Shown here: in pieces, positions 24,561 through 34,884 of the stretch | Numbering within the stretch: position 1 is the first letter of the stretch | Layout: each line of letters begins with the position of its first letter | Origin: Sphagnum compactum | Lineage: Eukaryota > Bryophyta > Sphagnopsida > Sphagnales | Direction: 5' to 3' | Assembly: GCA_965153455.1 (NCBI GenBank) | Contig: OZ234496.1 | Span: 21,010,304-21,074,303, forward strand | DNA length: 64,000 nucleotides | Notes under the pieces: model-generated | What the model was told of the DNA's origin: nothing | The model's database searches: none | Seen by the model: only the letters and a program-made list of their open reading frames with translations | Made by a program: the position numbers and the translations under genes

Positions 24561-24718
24561 TGAGGTTCAAAACTTACAAAAGAAATTCCATTAGATCTTG
24601 CTCAGTGAGAGCTTTCCAACAAAACAAAAGGCACATTTGAATTCCTCTAAAAAATTTAGTTTTGATTTAAATTTAATGTTTAATAAAAAAATCATTCAAT
24701 ACGCAATAACTGGTACAT

Positions 24719-25689
24719 AGGTGAGTGAAAGTTGGGTTGGACTTGGAATAGTGCACTGAGGATGTTTTGATATGGCCCAGCCGATATTTTAGTTGAGTTT
24801 TCCTTTCATTGAAATTTGAAAGAAACTCTTACTTCGATGAGATTATGTAGTTTTCCATGCAATCCCTCCCTCCAGGTTCATCTTTCTAAGGGCACATAAA
24901 AGCAAAAGCAGATATTGGCAAATCGGGTTTTCCATCCATGTCATACTTAGCCAGAAGTAAGTTAGATGTTTGTCTTCTAAAGAAAGGAATTCATACCTCA
25001 ACTTTTTTTGAGGCTCACTCTTGTAGCTAGCTCCTTTCTCTTTTTATTCTTTCCTTTTTTCAATTTTGTGGTGAGGAGTGTAGACCAACTTCCATGTGCT
25101 GATCATCTGTTGGAGGATTTGGCCAAATTTGGCCATAACTGAAAGAGACATGAAAGTAAAAACTTTTGAACGTCCTATATTTTAGGCTTCCTGCTGGAAT
25201 CCAATACACGATTCTGGCATTTTTTTTGGGGTTATTTTATTGGAATTCTAATTTCTGACTATTGCAAAACCCCCCCCCCCCCAAAATCATTTTTTTGTCA
25301 TTCTCAATTTTTAACTTTGCCAGGAAAAGCAACACTCCCCTGTTGTCTGCATCAAGAAGACACAATCTACTAAAGTTATGCTGCTAAATATATTGCACTA
25401 ATTGTTAGTAGCTGGTAGTATAATCATGGTCATTATCATAGTGTGCCTCTAAGGACCAAACGCACCCCAATCAATGGAAAGTGCCTGTAAGAAAACTGCC
25501 TCAAATGTATCAAAATCAGGCTAATTTCTCTTGGATGAAGCGGAGACTGTTCCAGTGCCTGGACATGAAAGCAGCTACAAAAAGTCTAAACAAATTCATT
25601 TTTAATAATTCTGCATTGAAAAATAAAGAGAGAATCACCCCTAGTTCCAGGAAAGGAAACTGGGTCCCAAAAGTCGTGTGTACAGTATT
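24719..25689. other. Intergenic sequence
   Basis: No gene is recognised. A run of twelve C residues lies at about 25270-25281. Confidence 0.35.
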
Positions 25690-26060
25690 CTGAAGTCTAC
25701 CAGAAATCAAACACTTTCCGACAATTGGGAAAGACGTTACCTGGCTGGTTGCTGGGAAGGTCCATTGTCCATCCTCCCCAATCATACATTTGCAGGGTAT
25801 GTACTAAATCGGTCTTGAATATCCTTACTGGTGGATACAAATGAGAAATGAAGACAACATCCTTGCAAATGCTAGGATGCGGATACTGGGATACAAAAGC
25901 AGTGTTGTGCCCGGTGCATGCAATGAGTACAAAGGTGTCGATCACTTATCCCTTCCAGGGTATTCAGTTGGTCTTTACCCTTATCACTACTGATCATAGA
26001 TGAAAGATATCCCACAGCATCAACTATCTCTATTCTTGATTCCAGATTTTGAGGTTCCAT
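25690..26060 (-). pseudogene. Unrecognised gene fragment with frameshift
   Basis: On the minus strand, a frame starting with the ATG at 26060 (MEPQNLESRIEIVDAVGY, then SSDKGKDQLNTLEGISD) runs into a second frame. That frame reads DTFVLIACTGHNTAFVSQ, CKDVVFISHLYPP, YDWGGWTMDLPS and ends CRKVFDFW-stop near 25700. The switch occurs around 25939. The text is protein-like throughout, which suggests one coding sequence broken by a one-base indel or by a very small intron. I cannot name the family. No further exon was found upstream. Confidence 0.4.
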
Positions 26061-26764
26061 TAGCCGTGTGCTATGAAGATTTTTTTGTGTGTCTTTGCTT
26101 CATAGAGCTTTGTGTTTTACTCTTCCAAAAAACTATTGTCTTTGGATTTCTTACTCACATTCCATAACCGAGTCAAACTCTACTCTCAATTCATAGGAAC
26201 ATGTGTGAAGGCGTCATGCAAAGGGAACCCCATGTGAGGAAGGGGGGAAGCAATCCCTTTTGCTGATCAAAATCAAATATTGCAACCCAAGGAGGAGTTT
26301 CCACTGGAGACTAGCATCCCAATCTGCTTAAAATATCCATGTAACTGAGACTATTTGCAACAGCCCCTAGACTTAGCATCTTTCCTAATGACAGACCAAA
26401 CAGATAACCTCAGTTTTGCAATAGAAATCCAAGCCCATTTGCGAATCTCACTACTTGAGTACTAACTGCTAGAAACAAGCATAATGAATAATAATAATAG
26501 ACTCATTTTCAACATGTTTATTAGTGGAGAAGATAATACCCAACCATTGTCCCCTCACTCACAAATCCCAATAAAATCATCTTCGTGTAGAAAATTTAAA
26601 TTAATAGCACAAAGTTCCCTAAGAATTAGACCATCAAGAGATTAAGAAACCCAAAAGATTAATTAAAATTATTGAAAGCAAGTCTACCCCAAAAAGATCT
26701 CAAAATAAACATTGAAAGCTTTGGTAACTCAACATAACCAGAAATGAAACATATGGAGAAAAAT

Positions 26765-27500
26765 CTAATTGTCAGGAGTCCCACCATTGGAAAGGTGGCA
26801 TGAACTTTGAGTTGTAATCTTTATAGAAATATAATATGTAGACTTATACAACATTGCCAAAAGATCCAAAACCAGCCAATTCAAAATGGATTTTCAAAAT
26901 AAAATGCAAATCTAATGACAATATAGATAAATACAAAACTAGATTGGCTGCCAAAGGATACACACAAGTCTTAGGAGTTGGCTTTATAAATATGTTCCCT
27001 CTAATTTTAAACTAAAATTTTCTCAGAATCTTAATATCTTTGGCTTCTCAATTTGATTTGGAAATTAAGCATTAAAATTACCTTTTTAAATGGCATTTTA
27101 AATGAAGACACTTAATATGACAATTTCTAAAGGATGTCCTAACAAACATAGTTTGTGAGTCACATAAATCCTTGAATGGGTTAAAACAATCACCCCAAAC
27201 TTAGTACCTACTTGCTGAACAACAAGGCTTTACTCAAATAGACTTTGATGCAGACATTTATGTCAAAACAAATACTAAAGGAGGCTTCATTATTTGGCAA
27301 TTTATAATGTGGACAATGGCATGATTGTTAGCAATAATATGAAGTTGACATGTGTCAGTTAAAAAGAAGTTTGGAAAAAGAATTTGAAATCATGAACAAA
27401 GGTGATCTCTATAACATACTTGGTATTCAAGTCATATATAACCATGTGGAGGGCTTTATATTAATTTATTAAGAGATATGTTCGACCTGTATGATTGAAC
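26765..27500 (+). pseudogene. Ty1/copia reverse transcriptase relic
   Basis: Read across several frames, the plus strand gives successive copia reverse transcriptase landmarks. These are HWKGGMNFELQSL, LPKDPKPANSKWIFKIK, YKTRLAAKGYTQVLGVG (consensus YKARLVAKGFTQ), LASQFDLEIKH, LNGLKQSP (consensus LYGLKQSPR), FTQIDFDADIYVK and LGIQV-like text. The YVDD catalytic motif region (about 27300-27330) is destroyed. Multiple frameshifts and stops show an old inactive copy. LTRs were not found. Confidence 0.8.
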
Positions 27501-28686
27501 ATTTTGTAATGATTCATCCTTTTCCATGTTGTCACTCCCTTTATAAGTTGTGGCAAGACTATAATGTTTGAGATTTTGGTTTCTGTGCTCGTTTATTTTA
27601 CATCAAGGCCAGTGCATTTTCGTGCAAGTTCAATTTCCAATATTGGGTCCATGGATGTGTTTTTATGAATTGATACTCAAATAACAAATGTCCAATTCCT
27701 GCTATTGTGGTCATGAATGTCTGTTTCATGAATTGATACTCTGCACCTTGATACCTCCTTGATGATATTGTTCCATTGAAATATATTCATTGTAGTAGGT
27801 ACCTGTCAAGCCAAAGAAAGCCACATTGAATCATCAACTATGCATGCAAAGACTGGTTTGAATGCTTCCCTACAATCTTCGAATCAGCATCCATCTCCCT
27901 GCAGACCAAGTTTTCAAGTTAGCTGAATGCTGGACAGCAGATACTCTTCAGCAAGCAATCAGATCATCAAGAAAATGCTGACTCTGTACACCAAATGTAG
28001 GTTTTGTTTTGATGGCCAAAAAATTCAACTTAATGGCACAGCCCACTTGTTGATCAGACAAAAGGTATGCTCTTCCTGTAAGGCTTTGATCTTTAAACCA
28101 CAAGCATTTTTGGAATAGCACATTGGAATTTTTTGACATCCACTTATGTATAAATACATATGTGAGTTCAAGCACCTGATTCTCAAAATTGCACAATGAA
28201 TGCCAGGACCAGGACGAGTACCTGTTCTCATCCTTTGGTTTGCATAATCCAGCAGATTACACACCTTCAGTTGAAGATGAAAGATACCGAAAACAGTCAA
28301 TGCAATCTCCTCTCTCGCCACTGGCTCCATCCTCCACATTTGAAAACCGGTTCTCTCTCTTGGCACTGCTGTTTGATTTTTCTTCACCCAATCTCAGTGA
28401 ATCAGCATTAAATCAATAGGAAGCATTGTCCTGTACCAGACAAAACAAAATTCTTAGCAGCATTGAAAATGTTGATAGCATCAGTAAAATTTCCCATAAG
28501 ATTTGCACATAAAACCGAGAAGCATTTTGTTGAGTAAGATATGATCTATTCACAACACAGCCACATGTGGAAAGGTCACAGATTGGCAGTGGATATTTCA
28601 GTAAGTGAAAGACTTTGTGAAATTATGTTATATTCAAAGTATACCATGATCTCTTGCCCTATATGCAAACAATAGACACAATGCAT
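27501..28686. other. Region downstream of the TMC gene
   Basis: No confident gene. The interval 28190-28420 is open on both strands with protein-like text: plus strand DYTPSVEDERYRKQS and FENRFSLLALLFDFSS, minus strand LGEEKSNSSAKRENRFS. The minus reading, with a GAAG|gtgtgt donor at about 28265, could be an extra C-terminal exon of the TMC gene. I could not join it to the upstream exon in a consistent phase. Confidence 0.25.
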
Positions 28687-31600
28687 TTACAACCAAGAAA
28701 AACATTTGTTGAAGAGATGACAGTTCCAAGGAAGAAAAAGATGTGCAGTATAGGGCTTGAGCCAAATATCAAGTGAGAAGTATTCAGAATATGTACATGC
28801 TAATGACTGCATACGCTTGTAGTTAACCTTCTCCCGGATGATTCGGCGAGACATGTAGAGTTCTCGTTTAGTGACTTCCAAGAATTTGATCGATTGGGAA
28901 AGCTTGGCCCTCATTACAACCAAACCAAAAATGAGCGCCAATATAAAGACACTAAGCAGCCAAGCATTTCCAAGCACCCCTAGGATTTGGTTCAGTTCTA
29001 TGGGCCCTTGCTGCAAGTGGAAAGCATAATGTTCATTGTGAGAAATTCAAGAATCTCACTATAGTATGCATGCACCAAACAAGCATAAGATAATTCTCTT
29101 GGCACCTTGATGTAACTGATCAGCATGTTGTACATGGATATCTCTTCCTGTATAGGTCCACAGAATCCAGCACTCGCCTTGGTGTAAGTCAAAGAAACAG
29201 GTATAATACAAAGTGTGATGGTAACCAAGAGTAAACCATATGTCAAATTTGAAGTGCGAGATGCACTATATGGCTTCTCCACAGGAACACATGTATGGAA
29301 AAGCGCAACCTGCACAACCACATCAACACCACTTCAAATTTGGCTATGCTTAGCTCTTTATACTATCATTCTAGAAGCGGCATGATGAACCTGCCTCTGA
29401 TTTTGTTCAACTCTTTTGTCCTGATTTGCGATTAATTAAACACCCACAGATGGTTTCCATTTCCTGATGAATGTATGTACTGGGGAGAGTATTGTACAGG
29501 AACAAAATGTCATGGGAAAAATATACCATTAAGGTGTACATACATTATACCCAAGGAAGGTCACCAAGTTGCAAACAAATCCAACAGTTGATGCTATGGG
29601 GCTATAACAGGAGCCCACCCATACAATTGCTTGCAAGTACACAATGTCAACGATGAAGTCTGTTATATCCAGCGCCCGTTTTGCCTGCAATCCTTGGATT
29701 TCTTTACTCCAATTGAAGAAGAAATTCCTCACCTACCATTACTGTGTCATAAACTGGCAAAACAATGGACTTCCAACAGTTTTCTGCAGAAGTGAAACTT
29801 TTTGCAGGCCCATAGTCTAACAATCCACAGGTATAAAAGTCAAACCAGCAGAGGGTTCAACGTTATTATACATGGTAGATCATGATGTAACCAAAGCCAT
29901 AGACCATCTCATATGTAACATTGAGGACAGTTGTTATTAATATCGTACGCAATAACTGACCTCCCACCCAATTTTCTGTGCATGCAGGTACACACACTCC
30001 TATCTGCAAAAAATTCTAACAGATCTGCTTGTCAGAGCACAATACATATCTGGGACCTCATGTCATCAAAACTGCATTGTTGTAGAGGAAGTGTGACTGA
30101 GAGGAACTCTACTTCTGGTACCACCAAGGGTACCACCTTCTTCTTTGGGAGAGGGGTTCTATGTGTGTTTGCAGTGCTATTATCTTGGAAGGAGTACTAG
30201 TTCTGAAACAAGGGTGAGTAAGAGAACAAGGTACACCCTATTCATTAATGTCTAGATCTAGAAGTATAAACGTAAGAGCAGAAAAGGTTAAGGTTTGTGA
30301 ATATACCTGGTCAGCTGTACACAAGTGCCACTGACCAATGTCAGTGCTAGTGCAGCAATTGAACCCGTCAGGACACTTGTTCTGAGTCCCCATGCAAGTG
30401 GGGTTATCAGTAAGCCCATCCAAAACTGTCCAAGAAGCCCAAAGCACAGTATACAATCTGCACAATAGAGGTCACTCCCGAGCTTTGCACCTACAACATT
30501 TTCTGAGATCTCAAAGAAGGCTTGACAAAGATGTTACTTATTCCAGACTGACATTTTGCAACTACACATTACAAGGAGTATTATTTCTGAACAATGGTAG
30601 CTGCACATCATGGAATTGGGGCTTGTAGACCTGTAGAAAAAGGTAGAGATGTTGAGGACACGGAGAAAGTAAAGCTTCATCACAACCACTCTCTCATAAG
30701 TAGCAGGCCACCATTCCTCCATAGTCACCAAAATTTTCACCAGGGGTGGACCCACATTGTTTAGCAATGCAAATAAAACTGGCGCACCATACTTTCCTAC
30801 AAACAATCAAAAATCTCTTCAGAAAAAACTTACTTCCCCTTTTCTATTCCCTGTTTAAAAGACTCTACCGTTTCCTTGTGTTGACATGCCTTCACATACA
30901 ATTCACTTTTCAGTACAAAGTTTCATTGCAAACCCAGTCACATGCAACAACAGCATATGGAACTGCTGTCATTGGTTGCAGACCATGGCATATAATAACA
31001 CATTGCAATACCCAACTAAAAGTACAAGCGGGAACAACAGCAATCAATCATTGCAAGAACAATGTGACACAAGTTCACAGTGCTAGCCATGAAAGCAGCC
31101 TTTGTAATGCTCCCCTTTTTTGGTGCAGTTTTGTATGCATCTCTGAGCAAAATTATTGAGTGAGTAAACTATTCATAAGGGCACACTGCAGAATTGACAA
31201 AAGCAGCAGTTGTCCATCAGAGAAGGAGGCAAAAGTTCAGAAAGGAAGGAGAGAGCAAAGTAAACACCAAGTTTCTCATTGACAACTTCTTCTTTACTCA
31301 CAAGAAACCACACTGCTGTCACTGTTCCACCCATCAACATGGGCCACAAAACAAACAATGCCACAAATCTCTGCACCACCACCACTTTCAACTTCATCAC
31401 TGTCCATACTGCACAGGTGGATGAGAGATTAACACTTTCCCAAGGAGGGATAATGAAAGATCCACCATGTGGGCAACAATTTCCAAATCTCATCTTTTTG
31501 AGCTCTCTCCCCAAATAGCAACAAATATTGAATCGTTGACAATTGTTTGATCTTCTTGAGCATATCAGAATACACAAAATTTCATTGGCCTCTTCAGAAG

Positions 31601-34149
31601 ATGAGGACAGAACCTTTAAAGTGACAATATTTCTTCTCTGTAGCTTCAGAGCTTTATTGTTGGCATCAGCCATCAGCTCCCGCAGCTGCATACGTATGCC
31701 CCTACGTAGCATTCCAGCTGCCTACTGCCCATCATTAGCTAATGGGTCTTGATGCTTTCAGGAATACAATGGGAACCACAACAGAACATAGAGAACTATA
31801 AGGCTGCAAGGGGAAGCACATACCTCAAGAGAAGTTATATGAAAGTCCCAAGAAGCAAAGACAAGAGTGGAATAGGGGTAAAGCACACTTGCAGTTGCCC
31901 CTGAACCCTCAGCACCACTGCTCATGATCCTACCAGCTATCCTGTATCACAAATTTGCAGCAGCAGCATCCAATAACCTCAAAATCATTGCTAGGTTTTG
32001 TCTATGAACATCTGTGCCAAAAACTAGCAGATCTGCTCCTTAGAGGTTAGCTTTCTCCATCTGATCTGTTTATTGGAATACTTTGTAGAAGAAAAGGTCA
32101 GGATGAATTAGGTGAAAAAGCTTGGGTTTGGGTGCATTGGGTTATCAATCCTCAATGTTCTAGTACAGAAAGAATTACAAGATAGAGATGCGTGCCTGGC
32201 AAGGATGGCCATCAAGCTGACAAGAATGCTCACAATTATGATCAGTGGGTACATGTATTTTGTCTTGTACCACCCTGTTTGCTCTCCAGGTTGATATAGA
32301 TAACCCCCATAGTAAACCCATGACTTCTCCAATCCAAAACCCTGCAACAATGCACATAAACATTGGATTTACAACATTTCTTGTGGGCTCAAGATTGAGA
32401 TTCATTGTTGCCTCATGACCTTGATCTTCATACCCAGTGTTGCACAAACTGAGAGGATGACTCATAAAGGGACCAAAACAGAGGTTTTTCTTACATTCCA
32501 GTTACATAGATTTCACGAGAAGAGAGAGAAGGGTCAGCAGGAAAATGAAAGGATGCATCAACAACAAAGAAAAAGGACATAAAATCACTGGTTTTAGCTC
32601 TATGGAAAAATACTTCTCTGAATAGGGATCCAAGGGCGACAAAAATTCCAGACCTGCATGGCGAGTGTGAAGTTCTTCTGCCGAAAAGCATCAGCAAACT
32701 CCTGCCAGTCATAGCTCTGGGGTGGATTCACAAAGAAAGGGACAATGATGGCCACAATCCACAAGACTGACAGCAGCCCATTCAGGAAGAACACCCACCG
32801 CAAAAATGCAAATGTGAGCATCATGGATGACCCAAAGTTACACTCCATTGCTTTCAACTGCTTTGTCCACAGCCAGAGCCCCATCTGCAATGCATACATT
32901 ACAGATCCCTCTCTCTTTCAGGATCCATATCAAAAGTGAGCACAAAAGAAGATGGAACATCTTGCAGATCCAAATTGCACAACAATGAAGATGAACATAT
33001 TTTTACAGATCCAAATTGCGCGACAAAGAAGATGAACATGATCTTTGCAGATCCAAATTGTACACCAAAGAAGATGAACATCTTTACAGATCCAAATTGA
33101 GAGATGAAGAGGATGTGCATCCTCTGCACAACATACAGATCCTCTATCTTTCAGGATCTGCATAAAAGTGAGCAACCAAAGAAGATGAACATGATCCTTA
33201 CAGATCCAAATTGGGCAATGAAGATGAAGGTGAGAATCCTTGCAGATTCGAATTACACAGTGAAGAAGATCAACATCCTTGCAGATCCAGATTGAGGAAT
33301 GAAGAAGCTGAACATCATCCTTGCAGATGTGGATTGTGCAATGAAGAAGATGAACATGTCCTTGTAGATCCAAATCGAGCAGTGAAGAAGATGAGTCTCC
33401 TTGCAGATCCAAATTTCACAACGAAGAAGATGAACATCCAGGTTGCAGCACAGAGGCTTGATGACCACAACGTTGCAACACGAGATTGCATAAATCTGTT
33501 GAGGGGCAGGAAGAAAAATGACCTTATCCGAGATGCCCCTCGGTTTCTTCTGTCTTCGATTGTAGCGCCATCGCCGTATGGTCGCGATGAAGCCTGTACC
33601 AAAATATTTGAGATCCACATCCTCCTTTCCCATTGATGCTATTCGGTACTTGGCCTTCGCCACCGCGCTTGCTACCTGTTGCAATTTCTGTCCTCGATAA
33701 AGAACCTCAAAGTCTTCCCGACAAAGAAAGCAAGAAAGAAGGAAAGAAATGCAGCTCAAATGCTCACAACAAGTACAAGGGATCGCCATAGTTGGATGCA
33801 TCCCTCTTGCATGCACGAAAGCGCATGACCTGTTGCTGCAAGGAGATGCAAGGGATTTGCACACGATGGTGAGGCACAGCAGAAGGGGAAGTGTGCGATG
33901 GTGCACAGGGAGAGCCAGAACCTGATTGCGATGGCGGTTGAGAGTCGCGGCATCTTGATCGAGGAAAGGAAAGTAACGTCCCACCTGCGGCTTCACACGA
34001 GCTTCATTCTGCAGCCGCTTTACAGCCGCGACTACTCTGCGCGTTCGCAAAAACTCCTGCTCAACCGTCTGCGTCGCGCCGCCATTCGCGATCATCATGT
34101 GCGGGCTCTCAAATGCATTTGCGTCGAAGTGGGTAGTGGTGGACATCAT
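28687..34149 (-). CDS. TMC: TMC-family (transmembrane channel-like) protein, 14 exons
   Basis: I read 14 minus-strand exons: 34149-33922, 33687-33523, 32884-32654, 32341-32196, 31941-31824, 31721-31614, 31370-31268, 30796-30631, 30457-30307, 30003-29961, 29783-29737, 29684-29544, 29309-29106 and 29010-28687. They join in phase into 724 aa. TMC hallmarks appear in the family's order: NFGSSMMLTFAFLRW (TM1, residues about 147-161), GFGLEKSWVYYGGY, VFASWDFHIT, RELMADANNKALKLQRRN, GAPVLFALLNNVGPPLVK, CTENWVGE, ALDITDFIVDIVYLQ, and the PVEKPYSASRTSN loop before TM9. About ten hydrophobic segments fit the TMC topology. Animal TMC1/2 form the hair-cell mechanotransduction pore; a role here is inference, perhaps a membrane cation or mechanosensitive channel. 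The family's C-W-E triplet reads C-T-E (residues 480-482). Weak points are the exon 1/2 junction, the GC donor after exon 4, and the C-terminus after REK (about 28827), which may continue in another exon. Confidence 0.85.
32930..33435. repeat. Intronic minisatellite in TMC intron 2
   Basis: About eleven imperfect units of roughly 42-51 bp, each containing cagatccaaattg and gaagaagatgaacat, fill most of the second intron (32885-33522). Most length differences between units seem to be multiples of three, and the minus strand is open in overlapping frames (repeating ICKDVHLLHC-type text). Placement between a good donor (33522) and a good acceptor (32885) argues for intronic, non-coding status. 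Confidence 0.75.
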
Positions 34150-34481
34150 CGTTAGAGGACTCTACTGCATCATGGCGCTTGCGAAATCTCCATGAGGAGC
34201 ACGAGAAAGAGAAAGAGCAAACAGTTGGAAGTTTAGATTTGAAGCTGGATCGACGCGCTTTTCCTTCAGTGCAGACGGAACGACGAGAAGGAGCTTCTCG
34301 ATTTCTACACTTCGCACTGGAATTTTTTCTTGTCGCAAAATTGCGCGCGCAAAATAAATAAAAACGCTGGTACCAATTCTAACTTCTAAGTGGGTACTCC
34401 ATTTTCTCGTCGTCTTCTCGTCCGCCAGAAATGGGCGATCGTTTGTGGGTCTCCTCGGAAATCGATTCTTTTCACGAAATC

Positions 34482-34515
34482 CGTTGCGTCACTTTGGCGC
34501 CGAAGTGACGCAACG
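34482..34515. promoter_or_regulatory. 34-bp palindrome centred on an E2F-type site
   Basis: Arms of 13 bp (cgttgcgtcactt and its exact reverse complement) flank tggcgccg. The centre contains TTTGGCGC (34493-34500), which matches the E2F/DP consensus TTTSSCGC, and each arm carries a TGACGCAA word of the bZIP-binding TGACG type. The site lies about 370 bp upstream of the AUG3 start and 333 bp upstream of the TMC start. Confidence 0.6.
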
Positions 34516-34690
34516 TAAGTAGGTAGGTATCTGGAAGAACCCAACTCGAAAACGGTCCTTGACAATAGGAATGCTTCGCGTCGGAAATCAGTTTGCCGTG
34601 AGGACCCAGAATCATTTAGGTTTGCAGTGGGTCCCAGAACTAACAATGCAGAGTTGTGAGGAACAGTAAAGATCTGAGGTTCACACAGTC

Positions 34691-34715
34691 GAGAGAGAGA
34701 GAGAGAGAGAGAGAG
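34691..34715. repeat. GA microsatellite upstream of AUG3
   Basis: A 25-bp GA run lies about 170 bp before the AUG3 start codon. GA/CT tracts are frequent in plant core promoters and leaders. Confidence 0.8.
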
Positions 34716-34884
34716 TGGGAGAGATCTCATCAGGGAAAAAAAATCAAAAAAACTGAGCTGCGATTTTTCTTTTCATGCAGCAAACGAAGGTGATCATCGT
34801 CGTAGTCGATGATCGAGGTTGCTGGAAAAACAAAACAAAAGCAGGTGGTCGTCGTCGAGAGTGAAAACCTCGTCGAGACACACG

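Larger units (their letters stand above)
20789..24718. mobile_element. Large dispersed repeat, copy B (about 3.93 kb)
   Basis: This is the partner of 6122-9873 in the same orientation. It keeps the same order of landmarks: left-end aaatattttactatt, 20-bp-stem hairpin near 21459, minisatellite, then fold-back. The main length difference is the minisatellite, which has about 3.3 units here against about 1.4 in copy A. At the right end similarity to copy A stops at about 24718, whereas copy A and the fragment at 4816-5330 continue for a few dozen more bases. No coding capacity is seen apart from minisatellite frames. Confidence 0.7.
34150..34884. promoter_or_regulatory. Shared bidirectional promoter of TMC and AUG3
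   Basis: Only 735 bp separate the two divergent start codons, so both promoters and leaders must lie here. The region is richer in G, C and CpG than its surroundings. It holds a 12-bp palindrome ttgcgcgcgcaa (34341-34352), a 34-bp palindrome (34482-34515) and a GA tract (34691-34715) that probably lies in or near the AUG3 leader. Transcription starts were not mapped. Confidence 0.65.

Noticed and set aside
32930-33412. Minus-strand 160-codon frame of ICKDVHLL-type repeats as a protein
   Set aside because: It lies wholly within the TMC intron between good splice sites and several frames are open at once, as expected for a satellite.
28687-34149. OSCA/TMEM63 or anoctamin identity for the channel gene
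   Set aside because: The order FGxxxxxxFxFLRW, WVYYGGY, WDF, PPLVK near TM4, a C-x-E-x-x-VG motif and DITDFIVDIVYLQ is that of TMC; I see none of the OSCA motifs known to me.
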